Origin: Paraburkholderia ribeironis
GTDB taxonomy: Bacteria > Pseudomonadota > Gammaproteobacteria > Burkholderiales > Burkholderiaceae
Assembly (NCBI RefSeq): GCF_900019265.1
Contig: NZ_CYGX02000070.1
Location: forward strand, 23,981 to 87,980
DNA: 64,000 nucleotides
Direction: 5' to 3'
Within the stretch, counting starts at the first letter, position 1, and every line of letters begins with the position of its first letter. Under the pieces are notes generated by a model, which did no database searches, was not told the origin of the DNA, and saw nothing but the letters and a program-made list of their open reading frames with translations. Both the position numbers and the translations under genes were made by a program. This document shows positions 28,701 through 36,968 of the stretch, piece after piece.

Positions 28701-28778
28701 AGGGGACATGCGGGGGTCATGCGGGTCGCGGCGCGCATCCCGTGTAAAGTGTGGCGCAATTCTTTAACCACGCACACG

Positions 28779-29090
28779 ATGTCCGCCCCTACCCGCCCGC
28801 CACTCGCTCGCGTCGAGCCGCTTGGCCAGAGCTTCGAGGCGCCCGATTCGCTGACCATCCTGGAAGCCGCCGGCTTTGCGAATCTGCGTTTGCCGCGCTC
28901 GTGCCGCAACGGCACATGCCGCACCTGCATCTGCAAGATGACAGCCGGACGTGTGCGCTACACGATCGAGTGGCCAGGGCTCAGCCGGGAAGAAAAAACG
29001 CAGGGTTATATCCTGCCGTGCGTGGCGATTGCGGAAACCGACCTTGTGATCGAAGCGCCCGACGCAATCGGCTTGCCGCCGTCACGATGA
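28779..29090 (+). CDS. 2Fe-2S ferredoxin, plant type
   Basis: A 103-residue electron carrier. The cluster ligands are three Cys in PRSCRNGTCRTCIC and a fourth in YILPC about 30 residues later, the usual CX4CX2C...C layout with a GTCRTC core. The sequence around DSLTILEAAGFANLRLPRSC matches 2Fe-2S ferredoxins that serve oxygenases or other oxidoreductases. The start at 28779 is chosen over an upstream in-frame ATG at 28719. It lies 78 bp after the sigma54 activator on the same strand; its redox partner is not in the window. Confidence 0.85.
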   Translation: MSAPTRPPLARVEPLGQSFEAPDSLTILEAAGFANLRLPRSCRNGTCRTCICKMTAGRVRYTIEWPGLSREEKTQGYILPCVAIAETDLVIEAPDAIGLPPSR

Positions 29091-29148
29091 CCAGTTGACT
29101 CGCGGTGCGTCGAGCCGCACGCGCCACGCGGATCGCGAGCCTTGGGCC

Positions 29149-29343
29149 TTAGCGCCTGTTGTCCAGCGCGCGGGAGATTTTTTTATCCGTGTTGTACTGG
29201 CTCAATGCATACACCGACCAGATTGCGGCCGGAATCCAGCCGATCACCGTGATCTGCAGGATCAGGCAGATGATGCCCGCGAACGGACGGCCGATCGTGA
29301 AGAATTGAAACCACGGCAGAAAGATGGCAAGCAATAAACGCAT
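29149..29343 (-). CDS. YqaE/Pmp3 family small membrane protein
   Basis: A 64-residue protein with two transmembrane helices. The pattern LLAIFLPWFQFFTIGRP, then a second helix with GWIPAAIWSVYAL, is the Pmp3/UPF0057 family seen in bacteria, plants and yeast. Members affect membrane potential and salt tolerance; the mechanism is unclear. AGGACACCCGA precedes the ATG at 29343. It is convergent with the ferredoxin gene. Confidence 0.85.
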   Translation of the reverse strand: MRLLLAIFLPWFQFFTIGRPFAGIICLILQITVIGWIPAAIWSVYALSQYNTDKKISRALDNRR

Positions 29344-29403
29344 TCGGGTGTCCTGTTCGTCGTGCATGGCCGCGCGTTCGCGTGAACTGAACGCCCGCGC
29401 CGG

Positions 29404-29478
29404 GTTATGTCGGTGTGAGGTTATGTCCGTGTGGGCTTATAGCGGTGCGAGGTTATAGCGGTGTGAGCTTATAGCGGT
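29404..29478. repeat. Tandem repeat, about 15-16 bp units
   Basis: Five degenerate copies of a unit like TTATAGCGGTGTGAGG. It abuts and enters the 3' end of the DUF1653 gene, whose stop codon and last residue lie in the first unit on the minus strand. Further units each supply another stop in that frame. Confidence 0.75.
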
Positions 29479-29660
29479 GCGAAGCGCGGCACCTTGACGC
29501 CTTCGTGTTCGACCAGCTCGAAAAATATCGCAGCGGGACGCGTCCAGATCGTACCATTGCTGGCCTTGTAGACGATCATCGTGATCGTTGGATCGGACTC
29601 GAGCGTCGCTTCGCAAACCAGTTCGTAAATACCGCCTTTGTAGTGCCGGTAACGCACCAT
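29469..29660 (-). CDS. DUF1653 domain protein
   Basis: A 63-residue protein. MVRYRHYKGGIYELVCEAT... MIVYKASNGTIWTRPAAIFFE is the DUF1653 pattern (a small SH3-like fold of unknown role, often called YkgN-like or RNA-associated). AAGGAG lies 7 bases before the ATG. Its 3' end runs into a 15-16 bp tandem repeat, which sets its C-terminus. Confidence 0.85.
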   Translation of the reverse strand: MVRYRHYKGGIYELVCEATLESDPTITMIVYKASNGTIWTRPAAIFFELVEHEGVKVPRFAPL

Positions 29661-29726
29661 TGTTACTCTCCTTAAATCGTTGAGCAGATTGAAGCCCGTA
29701 GCGCTTCGGCGCGGCGATGGTTGAAC

Positions 29727-29885
29727 CGCCCGTCAAGTGGGTTTCCTTCGCGGCGTCTCTTCAAGAGGCTTCCCTCGAGGCGTCCCCCAAGGGGACTTCC
29801 GTCGGGGCGTCTCCTCAAGGGACTTGCTTCGCGGCGCCCGCGGCGGGCTTCCTTCAGGGCGCCCTCCAAGGGGGCTTGCTTCGCA
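29727..29885. repeat. Degenerate tandem repeat, about 27-30 bp units
   Basis: Five to six imperfect units built on a core like CTTCCTTCGCGGCGTCTCCTCAAG, with variants at each copy. The block fills the gap between the DUF1653 gene and the stop of the YheO-like regulator. The minus frame is open through it (29672-29869), giving Arg-rich repeats ending in SPL or NPL; no evidence shows it is translated. Confidence 0.75.
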
Positions 29886-29888
29886 GCG

Positions 29889-30533
29889 TTAGCTGCTCTC
29901 TTTCATCTGCTTCAGGATCTTGTAGACGGTCGCGCGCCCCATCGTCAACACAGCCGCCACATAGTTCGCGGAGCTGCGGCCGCGAAACGCGCCCTGCGCA
30001 TGCAGCGCCTCGACGATTTCCCGCTTGTGTTCGCGCGTGAGCGCATTGATCCCGAGCTGCCGTTCACGCAGCCACGTATGCAGGTACGTGTTGATGCGGT
30101 CCTGCCAGTCGTCGCGGAACAGGTCGTCTGCGGGCGCGTCCGTCAGGCTGCCGCCCTTGATGAACAGATCGAGCGTCGAGCGCACATCCTCGAACACCGC
30201 GATATTGAAGTTGATGCACAGCATGCCGGCGGGCTTGCCGGCATCGTCGAACAGGATGTTGCTCACGCAGCGCATGCGCCGGCCGTCCCAGTTGAGCTTC
30301 TCGTACGGTCCGATGGTCTGGCCGCGCGCCGCGTAGTGTGCCTCGTCCAGCACCGACGGGCCGCCGACTTCGAGCTTCGACAGATTGTTCACCAGGTACG
30401 CGATGGTCTGATCGCGCAAGTCGTGAATCACCACTTCGGCGCACGGATAGAGGAGCGCGGCGATGCCGTCGGCGATCGGAGCATAACGCTCCAGCAGCAG
30501 GTCTTTCACAGGAGACACGTTGGTGTTGCGCAT
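29889..30533 (-). CDS. YheO-like PAS/HTH transcriptional regulator
   Basis: A 214-residue protein. The N-terminal YheO-type PAS domain (LLLERYAPIADGIAALLYP... VVIHDLRDQTIAYLVNN) covers about residues 10-125. A C-terminal HTH region (REIVEALHAQGAFRGRSSANYVA, MGRATVYKILKQ) follows. Relatives respond to small ligands and control amino-acid or transport genes, but the target here is unknown. The start at 30533 (MRNTNVSPVK) is the family start. The degenerate 27-30 bp repeat block begins right after its stop. Confidence 0.82.
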   Translation of the reverse strand: MRNTNVSPVKDLLLERYAPIADGIAALLYPCAEVVIHDLRDQTIAYLVNNLSKLEVGGPSVLDEAHYAARGQTIGPYEKLNWDGRRMRCVSNILFDDAGKPAGMLCINFNIAVFEDVRSTLDLFIKGGSLTDAPADDLFRDDWQDRINTYLHTWLRERQLGINALTREHKREIVEALHAQGAFRGRSSANYVAAVLTMGRATVYKILKQMKESS

Positions 30534-30760
30534 GGGAAATCGCAGTGTTCGAAGGATGCGGCGCGCCGACGAGAGCCGGCGGGACGCAGCGACTTTGGCC
30601 GCCCGCACCCAACCGGGCCTCGCGCGACGAACGCCATTGTAGCCACCCTGTCCTGTCGCCGCGACCGCGCTGCTGGCCGCACTTGCGAAAAGCCGCTGCA
30701 ACGGTAGCAGTCAGAGCCAGCGCACGCGCACCCTCGCTGCCGATTTTTGTCCGCGTGGCG

Positions 30761-31030
30761 ATGCAATTTTTTTCGTGCGATAAGAGAAACCTCTATCTCA
30801 CGGAGCAACAGATGGCCACGCTCGAAGCGTTGCGCGCCGCGCTCGACGACGAACACACGCCGGAAATCATCCGCAACCACATCGTCGATTCGCTGTAATA
30901 CGCGCTGCGCAATCACGGACAGATCTTCACGTCGAAAGAGGTCGAATGGCTGGCGAGTTGGGACGACGCCCGCATTCCGCTGGCGGCGTCGCGCGAATTG
31001 CAGAAGCGCGTCGTCGACATCTCCCGCTAA
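30761..31030 (+). pseudogene. Small conserved-looking ORF split by an in-frame stop
   Basis: The frame from the ATG at 30761 encodes 45 residues (MQFFSCDKRNLYLTEQQ...NHIVDSL), then TAA at 30896-30898. It continues in the same frame with YALRNHGQIFTSKEVEWLAS and on to TAA at 31028. Both halves have protein-like composition with normal high-GC codon use, unlike the surrounding shadows. A CAA to TAA change is the simplest cause. I do not recognise the family. Either the gene is dead, or only the 45-residue N-terminal piece is made. Confidence 0.55.
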
Positions 31031-31588
31031 CAACCTCGCTCGACCCGACGACCCGCGCCCGCGCCGCCATCGCGCGATCCGCATCCGACGCGCCGCTTAT
31101 TCGCGCCCCGTCGCCGGCACCTCGTCATTGCCCGCAAAGCCCCGCCGGCTGGGCGTTTTGCGCACGCGTGGAAGTTTTTGCTATCCAACCAGGCCCATTT
31201 AAGGCATCATATTGAAATAGCTGTATCCCGCATTCGCAATACCGGCATCACCAGGCAGTCTCAAACCGGCTTCTCCGCACCACCCCCGACTGTTCGAGCG
31301 CCGCCCGTCGGGCGCTCCCGTCACTCCGGCAATGCGCCGCATGCATTCGCCGTCGCGAGTTGCACAGCTGAGTGGTTCAGCTTTACACGCCCGAGGTCTG
31401 CGCGACTTCAGCGTGATTCTTCTCCATCGAATCCGCGATTTTGCGCGGCCGCGCTCAAGCCCTTGCCATCGGGCCTGTGCCAACCTTTTTTCCATGGCGG
31501 CGCGCCCTTGGGTGCGGCGCTGCCCGGCCTGTCTTGGCGCGCGTAACACGCGTGACATGTCGGCCACGTAATACAGGACACGTGCTTC
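31031..31588. other. Intergenic region, 558 bp, nothing recognised
   Basis: No gene, repeat or clear terminator was seen. Overlapping open frames on both strands have Arg-rich shadow composition. The part just before 31589 has the promoter and leader of the small gene that follows. Confidence 0.5.
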
Positions 31589-31870
31589 ATGAATTCAGCT
31601 GTCAAAACGTACAAGGGTTATGAAATTCACCCGCTCGTCTATCCGCGCCGTCCGGCGGATGGCCAGACGAGCCGCGATCCGGGTGCCGGCTACGACGCGT
31701 CGGTGCGCATTTGCCGCATGGGCGCCAATGCGGCGGCCGACGGCCGGGTGTTCCGTCTGCAGTATCTGTTTCCGTTCGACGGCATGGGCAAGGCGCGCAT
31801 TGCGTGCATGGCTCACGCCGAGCGACTGATCGACGGCCATGTGGACGGCCAATCGGTCGCCGATCTTTGA
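31589..31870 (+). CDS. Small conserved hypothetical protein with YKGYE start
   Basis: A 93-residue cytoplasmic protein that I cannot assign. It opens MNSAVKTYKGYEIHPLVYPR and has DASVRICRMG and FPFDGMGKARIACMAHAERL. The gene at 54886 encodes a related-looking 71-residue protein with YKGYEVAPAAQ and an aromatic/acidic C-terminal half, so the two may be paralogues of a small Burkholderiales family. It lies 131 bp upstream of infA on the same strand. Confidence 0.65.
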   Translation: MNSAVKTYKGYEIHPLVYPRRPADGQTSRDPGAGYDASVRICRMGANAAADGRVFRLQYLFPFDGMGKARIACMAHAERLIDGHVDGQSVADL

Positions 31871-32001
31871 GCGGCGCTGTCAGCGCTTTGGCTGATGCAG
31901 CGACACAGCGGGTCCAACCACCCGCTGTCAACCGTATCCAGATGTAGTGTCGTCCGGCCTCGCCGGCGACCTCTCACTTATCCCTCGACCAGGAGCCATG
32001 C

Positions 32002-32277
32002 ATGGCGAAAGAAGAACTGCTTGAACTTGACGGTATCGTCGACGAAGTACTCCCGGATAGCCGTTACCGCGTGACGCTCGACAACGGCGTCGTGGTCGGC
32101 GCTTACGCATCCGGACGCATGCGCAAGAACCACATCCGTATTCTCGCGGGCGACCGCGTCACGCTGGAACTGTCGGTCTACGACCTGACCAAAGGCCGGA
32201 TCAATTTCCGTCATAAAGACGAGCGCGCGGGCGGCGGTGCTGCCCGCACCACTACGCCGCCGGTCCGTCGCCGCTGA
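32002..32277 (+). CDS. infA: Translation initiation factor IF-1 (stand-alone copy)
   Basis: A 91-residue S1-like OB-fold protein that binds the ribosomal A site during initiation. MAKEELLELDGIVDEVLPDSRY... NGVVVGAYASGRMRKNHIRIL... GDRVTLELSVYDLTKGRI is clear IF-1. It carries a C-terminal extension of about 15 residues rich in Gly, Thr and Arg after FRHKDE, beyond the usual 72. It is not in a ribosomal protein operon, so it should be the second infA copy that Burkholderiales often carry. AGGAGCC lies just upstream. Confidence 0.92.
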   Translation: MAKEELLELDGIVDEVLPDSRYRVTLDNGVVVGAYASGRMRKNHIRILAGDRVTLELSVYDLTKGRINFRHKDERAGGGAARTTTPPVRRR

Positions 32278-32286
32278 CACCAGCGC

Positions 32287-32317
32287 CACGCCGACCGCGC
32301 GGCGCGGTCCTGGCGTG
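32287..32317 (+). terminator. Candidate terminator hairpin after infA
   Basis: CACGCCGACCGCG (32287-32299) pairs with CGCGGTC and GGCGTG (32303-32317), with a two-base bulge and a three-base loop. It begins 10 bp after the infA stop. It has no T-tract. Confidence 0.45.
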
Positions 32318-32931
32318 ACTCATTGCAAATCGGGTTGCACTTTATGCCAAGCATTTCGCGCGCCTTCTCCGGCTTGAATCGTTGACTCGAGCCCGAGCGG
32401 CGCGCTGCGGCGTCGCATGAGTGCATACATGAAGTCTCGCCCGCGAGCGGTTGAGCACGGCCCGTCGAGCACGGCCGGTTGCGCGCCACAGCCAGTGCAC
32501 TGTTAGCCGCATCACCAATCGCCCCCCGCTTCTTCCCTATCGCCTGAACACCGTGCCGAGATCCTGCGCAGTGGCGCTTTTGCGCACCCGCTCGGCCAGC
32601 CGCTGCTCTGGTTCCGGCAGATGCTCACGCATCGCCAGCAACGCTGCTTGCGGGTCGCCTCGATCACCAGTTCGCTCTCGAAACCTGGCCGCGCTGGCAC
32701 TCTGCGCAGCGTGCCACGCGCACAGCGCGCAGCTACGCGCACTGGCACCGGCCCAGTGAGCGCCGCCGGCATGCGCCGCTTCGGTGCATCAGCCTTGCGT
32801 GCCCCGTGAGGGTGCAATGGCGATGGCCGGCCTCATCGGTAAGTCCGTGATTGCGTTATGGTCGCTGCTGCGCGCGTCGCCTGGCATATCTGTTGCTTCA
32901 ACAGTAGTCAGTCGTCGATAAATCTTCCCCC
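32318..32931. other. Intergenic region, 614 bp, nothing recognised
   Basis: Overlapping open frames have shadow composition. No terminator, tRNA or repeat is evident. The nasT promoter must lie in its right part. Confidence 0.5.
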
Positions 32932-33507
32932 ATGCTGCGTGTTCTCCTCGTCACCGATACCGACAAGCCGATCGGCGATCTGCGCGACGCCCTCGCCCGG
33001 CTCGGCTATGAAATGCTGGCCGGCACGGCGACGCCGCAGGCGCTGCATCGCGTGGTGCAGAACGAGCGGCCCGACGTCATCATCATCGATACGGAATCGC
33101 CGTCGCGCGATACGCTCGAACAGCTCGCGGTGATGAACGCGACCGCGCCGCGTCCGGTGCTGATGTTCAGCCACGACGACAATCAGCAGTTGATTCGCGA
33201 CGCGGTCGGCGCGGGCGTCACCGCCTATCTCGTCGAAGGTCTCGCGACCGAGCGGCTCGCACCGATCCTCGAAGTCGCGCTCGCGCGTTTCGCACAGGAA
33301 TCGCAGTTGCGCGAACGCCTTGCGCAGGTCGAGAACGAGCTCGCCGAACGCAAGCTGATCGATCGCGCCAAACGCCTGCTGATGGATCAGCAAAAGATCA
33401 CCGAACACGCCGCCTACGCGAACCTGCGCAAACGCGCGATGAACCAGGGCGTGAAACTCGTCGAAGTCGCGCGCGCGGTCATCGCATTAGCCGACACGCA
33501 CAAATGA
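32932..33507 (+). CDS. nasT: NasT-like ANTAR-domain response regulator
   Basis: A 191-residue RNA-binding antiterminator. An N-terminal receiver-like domain (about residues 1-120) is followed by a coiled linker and a C-terminal ANTAR domain (ELAERKLIDRAKRLLMDQQ... AYANLRKRAMNQGVKLVEVA). ANTAR proteins bind paired stem-loops in leader RNAs; NasT does so upstream of nitrate/nitrite assimilation genes. The gene is 10 bp upstream of the NasS-like sensor, which in known systems holds NasT inactive until nitrate or nitrite binds. No Shine-Dalgarno match is obvious before the ATG. Confidence 0.88.
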   Translation: MLRVLLVTDTDKPIGDLRDALARLGYEMLAGTATPQALHRVVQNERPDVIIIDTESPSRDTLEQLAVMNATAPRPVLMFSHDDNQQLIRDAVGAGVTAYLVEGLATERLAPILEVALARFAQESQLRERLAQVENELAERKLIDRAKRLLMDQQKITEHAAYANLRKRAMNQGVKLVEVARAVIALADTHK

Positions 33508-33517
33508 AGCGCCGCTC

Positions 33518-34687
33518 ATGAACACTTCCACTCGCATCGACGCGTCGTCCTCCTCGGGGCAGCTCGAAAAGACCCATTTGCGGCTCGGCTTCGTCGCGCT
33601 GTCGGACGCCGCGCCGCTGGTCGCCGCGAAGCTGCTCGAATTCGGCCACGCCCATGGCCTGACGCTCGAGCTATGCCGGCAGCCGTCGTGGGCCGCCGTG
33701 CGCGACAAGCTGCTCTGCGGCGATCTCGATGCGGCCCACGCGCTCTATGGCCTCGTCTACGGTGTGCAACTCGGTCTGGCTGCGCCGAGCACGGACATGG
33801 CCGTGCTGATGGTGCTCAACCGCAACGGCCAGGCGATTACGCTGTCGAACCGCCTCGCCGATGCACTCGCCGAACAGGGCTCGCTGCCCAAGGCGCTGGC
33901 GACGCTCGGCCGCAAACCGGTATTCGCGCAGACCTTCCCCACCGGCACGCACGCGATGTGGCTGTACTACTGGCTCGCGTCGCAGGGCGTCGATCCATTG
34001 CGGGCGACTGAAAGCGTCGTGATTCCGCCGCCGCAGATGGTCGCCGCGCTCGCCGAGGACAAGCTCGACGGCCTGTGTGTCGGCGAACCGTGGAACGCGA
34101 TGGCCGAAGCTCAGGGGGTCGGACGGACGATCGCTTATACGGGCGACGTGTGGCCTGACCATCCCGAGAAGGTGCTGGCCTGCCGGCGCGATTTCGTCGA
34201 TGCGAACCCGAACGCGACCCGCGCGCTGGTGCAGACGATGCTCGAGGCATGCCGCTGGCTCGACGGTGCGGGGCACCGCGAGGAGATCGCGCGCTGGCTT
34301 GCGCGGCCCGACTACATCGGCATCGATGAGGCGCTGATCGCGGCGCGCCTCGGTGCTGGCGCCAGCGAGACCGCCGGGCTTGCCATGACAGCGCCGCGCA
34401 ACCCGCCCGTGCGTTTTTTCGACGACGGCGCGGCCAACTATCCGCATCCGTTCGAAGGCGCGTGGTTTCTCACGCAGTTCGAGCGCTGGGGGATGATCGA
34501 CGCGCGCGAGGACTACGCGCAGATCGCGGCGCGGATCAATCAGACGCAGTTGTATCGCGATGCGGCCGCACGCGTGAACGTGGCGGTGCCTGGCGAGGAT
34601 GTGACGAAGGTGCTGATCGACGGCGAGGTGTGGGGAAGCGGCACGGCATCGGCCGCTTATGCGCGGCGTTTTTCGATCCGGCGGTGA
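33518..34687 (+). CDS. nasS: NasS-like nitrate/nitrite sensor (CmpA/NrtA fold, no signal peptide)
   Basis: A 389-residue protein with the NrtA/CmpA periplasmic binding fold: LRLGFVALSDAAPLVAAK, FPTGTHAMWLYYWLASQG, CVGEPWNAMA and PEKVLACRRDF. It lacks a signal peptide, having instead a polar N-terminus. This is what separates cytoplasmic NasS sensors from the transporter subunit. It lies 10 bp after the ANTAR gene. NasS binds nitrate or nitrite and releases NasT. No nitrate transporter or reductase genes are in the window. Confidence 0.87.
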   Translation: MNTSTRIDASSSSGQLEKTHLRLGFVALSDAAPLVAAKLLEFGHAHGLTLELCRQPSWAAVRDKLLCGDLDAAHALYGLVYGVQLGLAAPSTDMAVLMVLNRNGQAITLSNRLADALAEQGSLPKALATLGRKPVFAQTFPTGTHAMWLYYWLASQGVDPLRATESVVIPPPQMVAALAEDKLDGLCVGEPWNAMAEAQGVGRTIAYTGDVWPDHPEKVLACRRDFVDANPNATRALVQTMLEACRWLDGAGHREEIARWLARPDYIGIDEALIAARLGAGASETAGLAMTAPRNPPVRFFDDGAANYPHPFEGAWFLTQFERWGMIDAREDYAQIAARINQTQLYRDAAARVNVAVPGEDVTKVLIDGEVWGSGTASAAYARRFSIRR

Positions 34688-34720
34688 CGACACGGCGCGG
34701 CGAGGCGGATGGCTGATGCC

Positions 34721-34774
34721 ACGCCACGCCACGCCGCGCCTCGTCGCTTCGTCGCTTCGTCGCCTCGTTACTTC
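34721..34774. repeat. Short direct repeats ACGCC and TCGTCGCT
   Basis: ACGCC-type units are followed by TCGTCGCT TCGTCGCT TCGTCGCC TCG. The tract lies in the gap between nasS and the rhamnose binding-protein gene. It resembles the 23287 tract in base make-up. Confidence 0.6.
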
Positions 34775-34837
34775 ATACTCGCCGCGCCGCGCGCATCATG
34801 CCGTCACACGAGCGACTGCCTCCAGCCACGCAACTGA

Positions 34838-35845
34838 CTAGAAGTTGAAGTTATCGATATTGCTCGCGTCGAACGTGGTCGGCGGTCCGAGAATGATTTC
34901 GCCTTGCGGCCCGATCGTACGCTTGCCGAGCTTGCCGGCGTCGAATGATTCGCCCTCCTTACCAGTGATCTTGCCCGACGCCAGCGCCCCAGCCGCATAC
35001 CCCGCGAGGTAGCCGAGCTGGTTCGGATCCCACAACTGGAATGCCTTCACGGTGCCGTTCTTCACGAACGCGCGCATCTGGTTCGGCGTGCCGAGCCCGG
35101 TCACGACCACCTTACCCTTGCTCGACGACGACGAAATATAGCGCGCGGCCGCAGCAATGCCGACCGTGGTCGGCGCGACGATCGCCTTCAGATTCGGATA
35201 CGCCTGCAACAAGCCTTGCGTTTCGACGAAGGACTTCTGATCGTCGTCGTTACCGTAGGCGATCTTCACGAGCTTGATCTTCGCATACTCCGGCTTCTTC
35301 AATTCCTCCTGCATCCACTTGATCCATGTGTTCTGGTTGGTCGCGTTCGGCGTGGCCGACAGCACCGCGAATTCGCCCTCGCCGCCCATCAGTTTCGACA
35401 CCAGTTGCACTTGGCCACGGCCGATGCCTTCCGCGTTCGCCTGATTGACGAACAGTTGCCGGCCCTCGGGTGCCGTGTCCGAGTCGAAGGTCACGACCTT
35501 GATACCCTGGCCCATCGCTTTCTTCAGATACGGCACCAGCGCATTGGCGTCGTTCGCGGCGATCACGATCGCGTCCTGGCGCTGCGTGATCAGCGTATTG
35601 ATGTATTGCACCTGTGACGACGCGCCCGCGTCCGACGGTCCCACCACCTTGCCCACGCCGCCGAACTCCTTGATCGCGGCAAGGCCGCCGTCGTCGGCGA
35701 TCACCTCATAGGGGTTGTTGATCTGCTTCGGCACGAATGCGATCTTCAGGCCGCTTTTCAGGTCCGCGGCCGATGCGGCGCAACTGATCGCGATCAACGC
35801 GGCGCACAGCGCAGCCGTGCCGGTGTGACGTAGAGGTTTGAACAT
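34838..35845 (-). CDS. rhaS: Rhamnose ABC transporter, substrate-binding protein
   Basis: A 335-residue periplasmic sugar-binding protein of the ribose-binding type I fold. The signal peptide ends near CAASAADLKSG. The mature part has KIAFVPKQINNPYEV and a substrate pocket typical of the RhaS binding proteins in rhizobia and burkholderias. It captures L-rhamnose and delivers it to RhaPQ. The gene is the last of the left-running operon, 103 bp after rhaQ, a usual gap for a highly expressed binding protein. Note that the symbol rhaS also names an unrelated E. coli regulator. Confidence 0.87.
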   Translation of the reverse strand: MFKPLRHTGTAALCAALIAISCAASAADLKSGLKIAFVPKQINNPYEVIADDGGLAAIKEFGGVGKVVGPSDAGASSQVQYINTLITQRQDAIVIAANDANALVPYLKKAMGQGIKVVTFDSDTAPEGRQLFVNQANAEGIGRGQVQLVSKLMGGEGEFAVLSATPNATNQNTWIKWMQEELKKPEYAKIKLVKIAYGNDDDQKSFVETQGLLQAYPNLKAIVAPTTVGIAAAARYISSSSSKGKVVVTGLGTPNQMRAFVKNGTVKAFQLWDPNQLGYLAGYAAGALASGKITGKEGESFDAGKLGKRTIGPQGEIILGPPTTFDASNIDNFNF

Positions 35846-35948
35846 GAAGTGTCTCCTGCGTTGTGGTTGGACGTGGTGTCGTCCGGGTTATCGAGCGGTG
35901 ATATGTCGGTCGTTGGAATTGCGCTTCGCAGATAGCATCAGGACAGCG

Positions 35949-36968
35949 TTATGAAGAAGGAGCCGCGGACTTCGCGATGAAACGCCGGTCGCGCGCCGCG
36001 CGCCAGCGGGCCACCAGGTTCGGTATCAGCACCGATGCCAGCAGCAGCACGCCGGTGACGATGGTGAGCGTTTCGCTGGACACGTCGTCGAGCGTCAGCG
36101 CATTTTTCAGCACACCGATGATCAGCAGCGACAGCAGCACGCCGATCATCGAGCCGCGTCCGCCGAAAATACTCACACCGCCGAACAGCACCGCGGCGAT
36201 CACCGACAATTCGAAGCCCTCGCCGTTGTCGCCGCGCGCACTGGTGAAGCGCAGCGTATAGACGACGCCCGCCAGTGCACTCATCGCGCCAGACAATACG
36301 AACAGACGTAGCCGGATCTTCGCCACTTCGATGCCCGAGAACGCGGCGGCGGTCGGATTCGCGCCGATCGCATAGAGGCTGCGGCCGAACGCGGTGGACT
36401 GCAGCAGCACGGTGAACAGCACCGCGCCGACGATCACGATCACAAACGGCAGCGGAATGAAACTCGCGCCGACCGTGTCCATGCCGAACGCCGTATAACC
36501 CGCCGGGAAATCGGCCACGGCCTGATCGCCGAGCAGCACATAGGCGAGGCCGCGAAACAGCGCCAGCGTGCCGATCGTGACCGCGAGCGACGGCAGATTG
36601 AGTTTGACGATCACCAGTCCGTTCAACAGCCCGGCGAGTGCGCCGGCAATCAGCACGAGCACGATCACGACCGGCATCGGCAGGCCAAGGTGCCACAGCA
36701 CGCCCATCAACGCGCTGGATGCCCCCAGCACCGACGCGACCGACAGGTCGATTTCGGCGGCGACGATAATCAGCGTCATCGGCAGTGCCATCAACGCGAT
36801 CTCAGTCAGATCGGCCAGTACGTTGCTCAGATTCGCGCCCGTGAGAAACACCGGCGAGAGCCACCGTCCGAGCGCGATCGACACGACCAGCACGATCACC
36901 AGCAACACTTCCCATTGCAACGGCGTTTCGCGTTTGCGCGTCAGCAGCGCGGAATCGGGTTTAGCCAT
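35949..36968 (-). CDS. rhaQ: Rhamnose ABC transporter, permease
   Basis: A 339-residue inner-membrane permease of the BPD_transp_2 (ribose-type) family with 8-10 helices. The helix-rich stretch with LNLPSLAVTIGTLALFRG is the family signature of the loop that contacts the ATPase. SARGDNGEGFELSVIAAVLFGG is also conserved. It overlaps the end of the other permease by 8 bp, so the pair is coupled. It forms the channel with RhaP and is driven by RhaT. Confidence 0.87.
   Translation of the reverse strand: MAKPDSALLTRKRETPLQWEVLLVIVLVVSIALGRWLSPVFLTGANLSNVLADLTEIALMALPMTLIIVAAEIDLSVASVLGASSALMGVLWHLGLPMPVVIVLVLIAGALAGLLNGLVIVKLNLPSLAVTIGTLALFRGLAYVLLGDQAVADFPAGYTAFGMDTVGASFIPLPFVIVIVGAVLFTVLLQSTAFGRSLYAIGANPTAAAFSGIEVAKIRLRLFVLSGAMSALAGVVYTLRFTSARGDNGEGFELSVIAAVLFGGVSIFGGRGSMIGVLLSLLIIGVLKNALTLDDVSSETLTIVTGVLLLASVLIPNLVARWRAARDRRFIAKSAAPSS

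Noticed and set aside
29727..29885. Possible CRISPR array
   Set aside because: The repeats are imperfect, adjoin without spacers and have no cas genes nearby.
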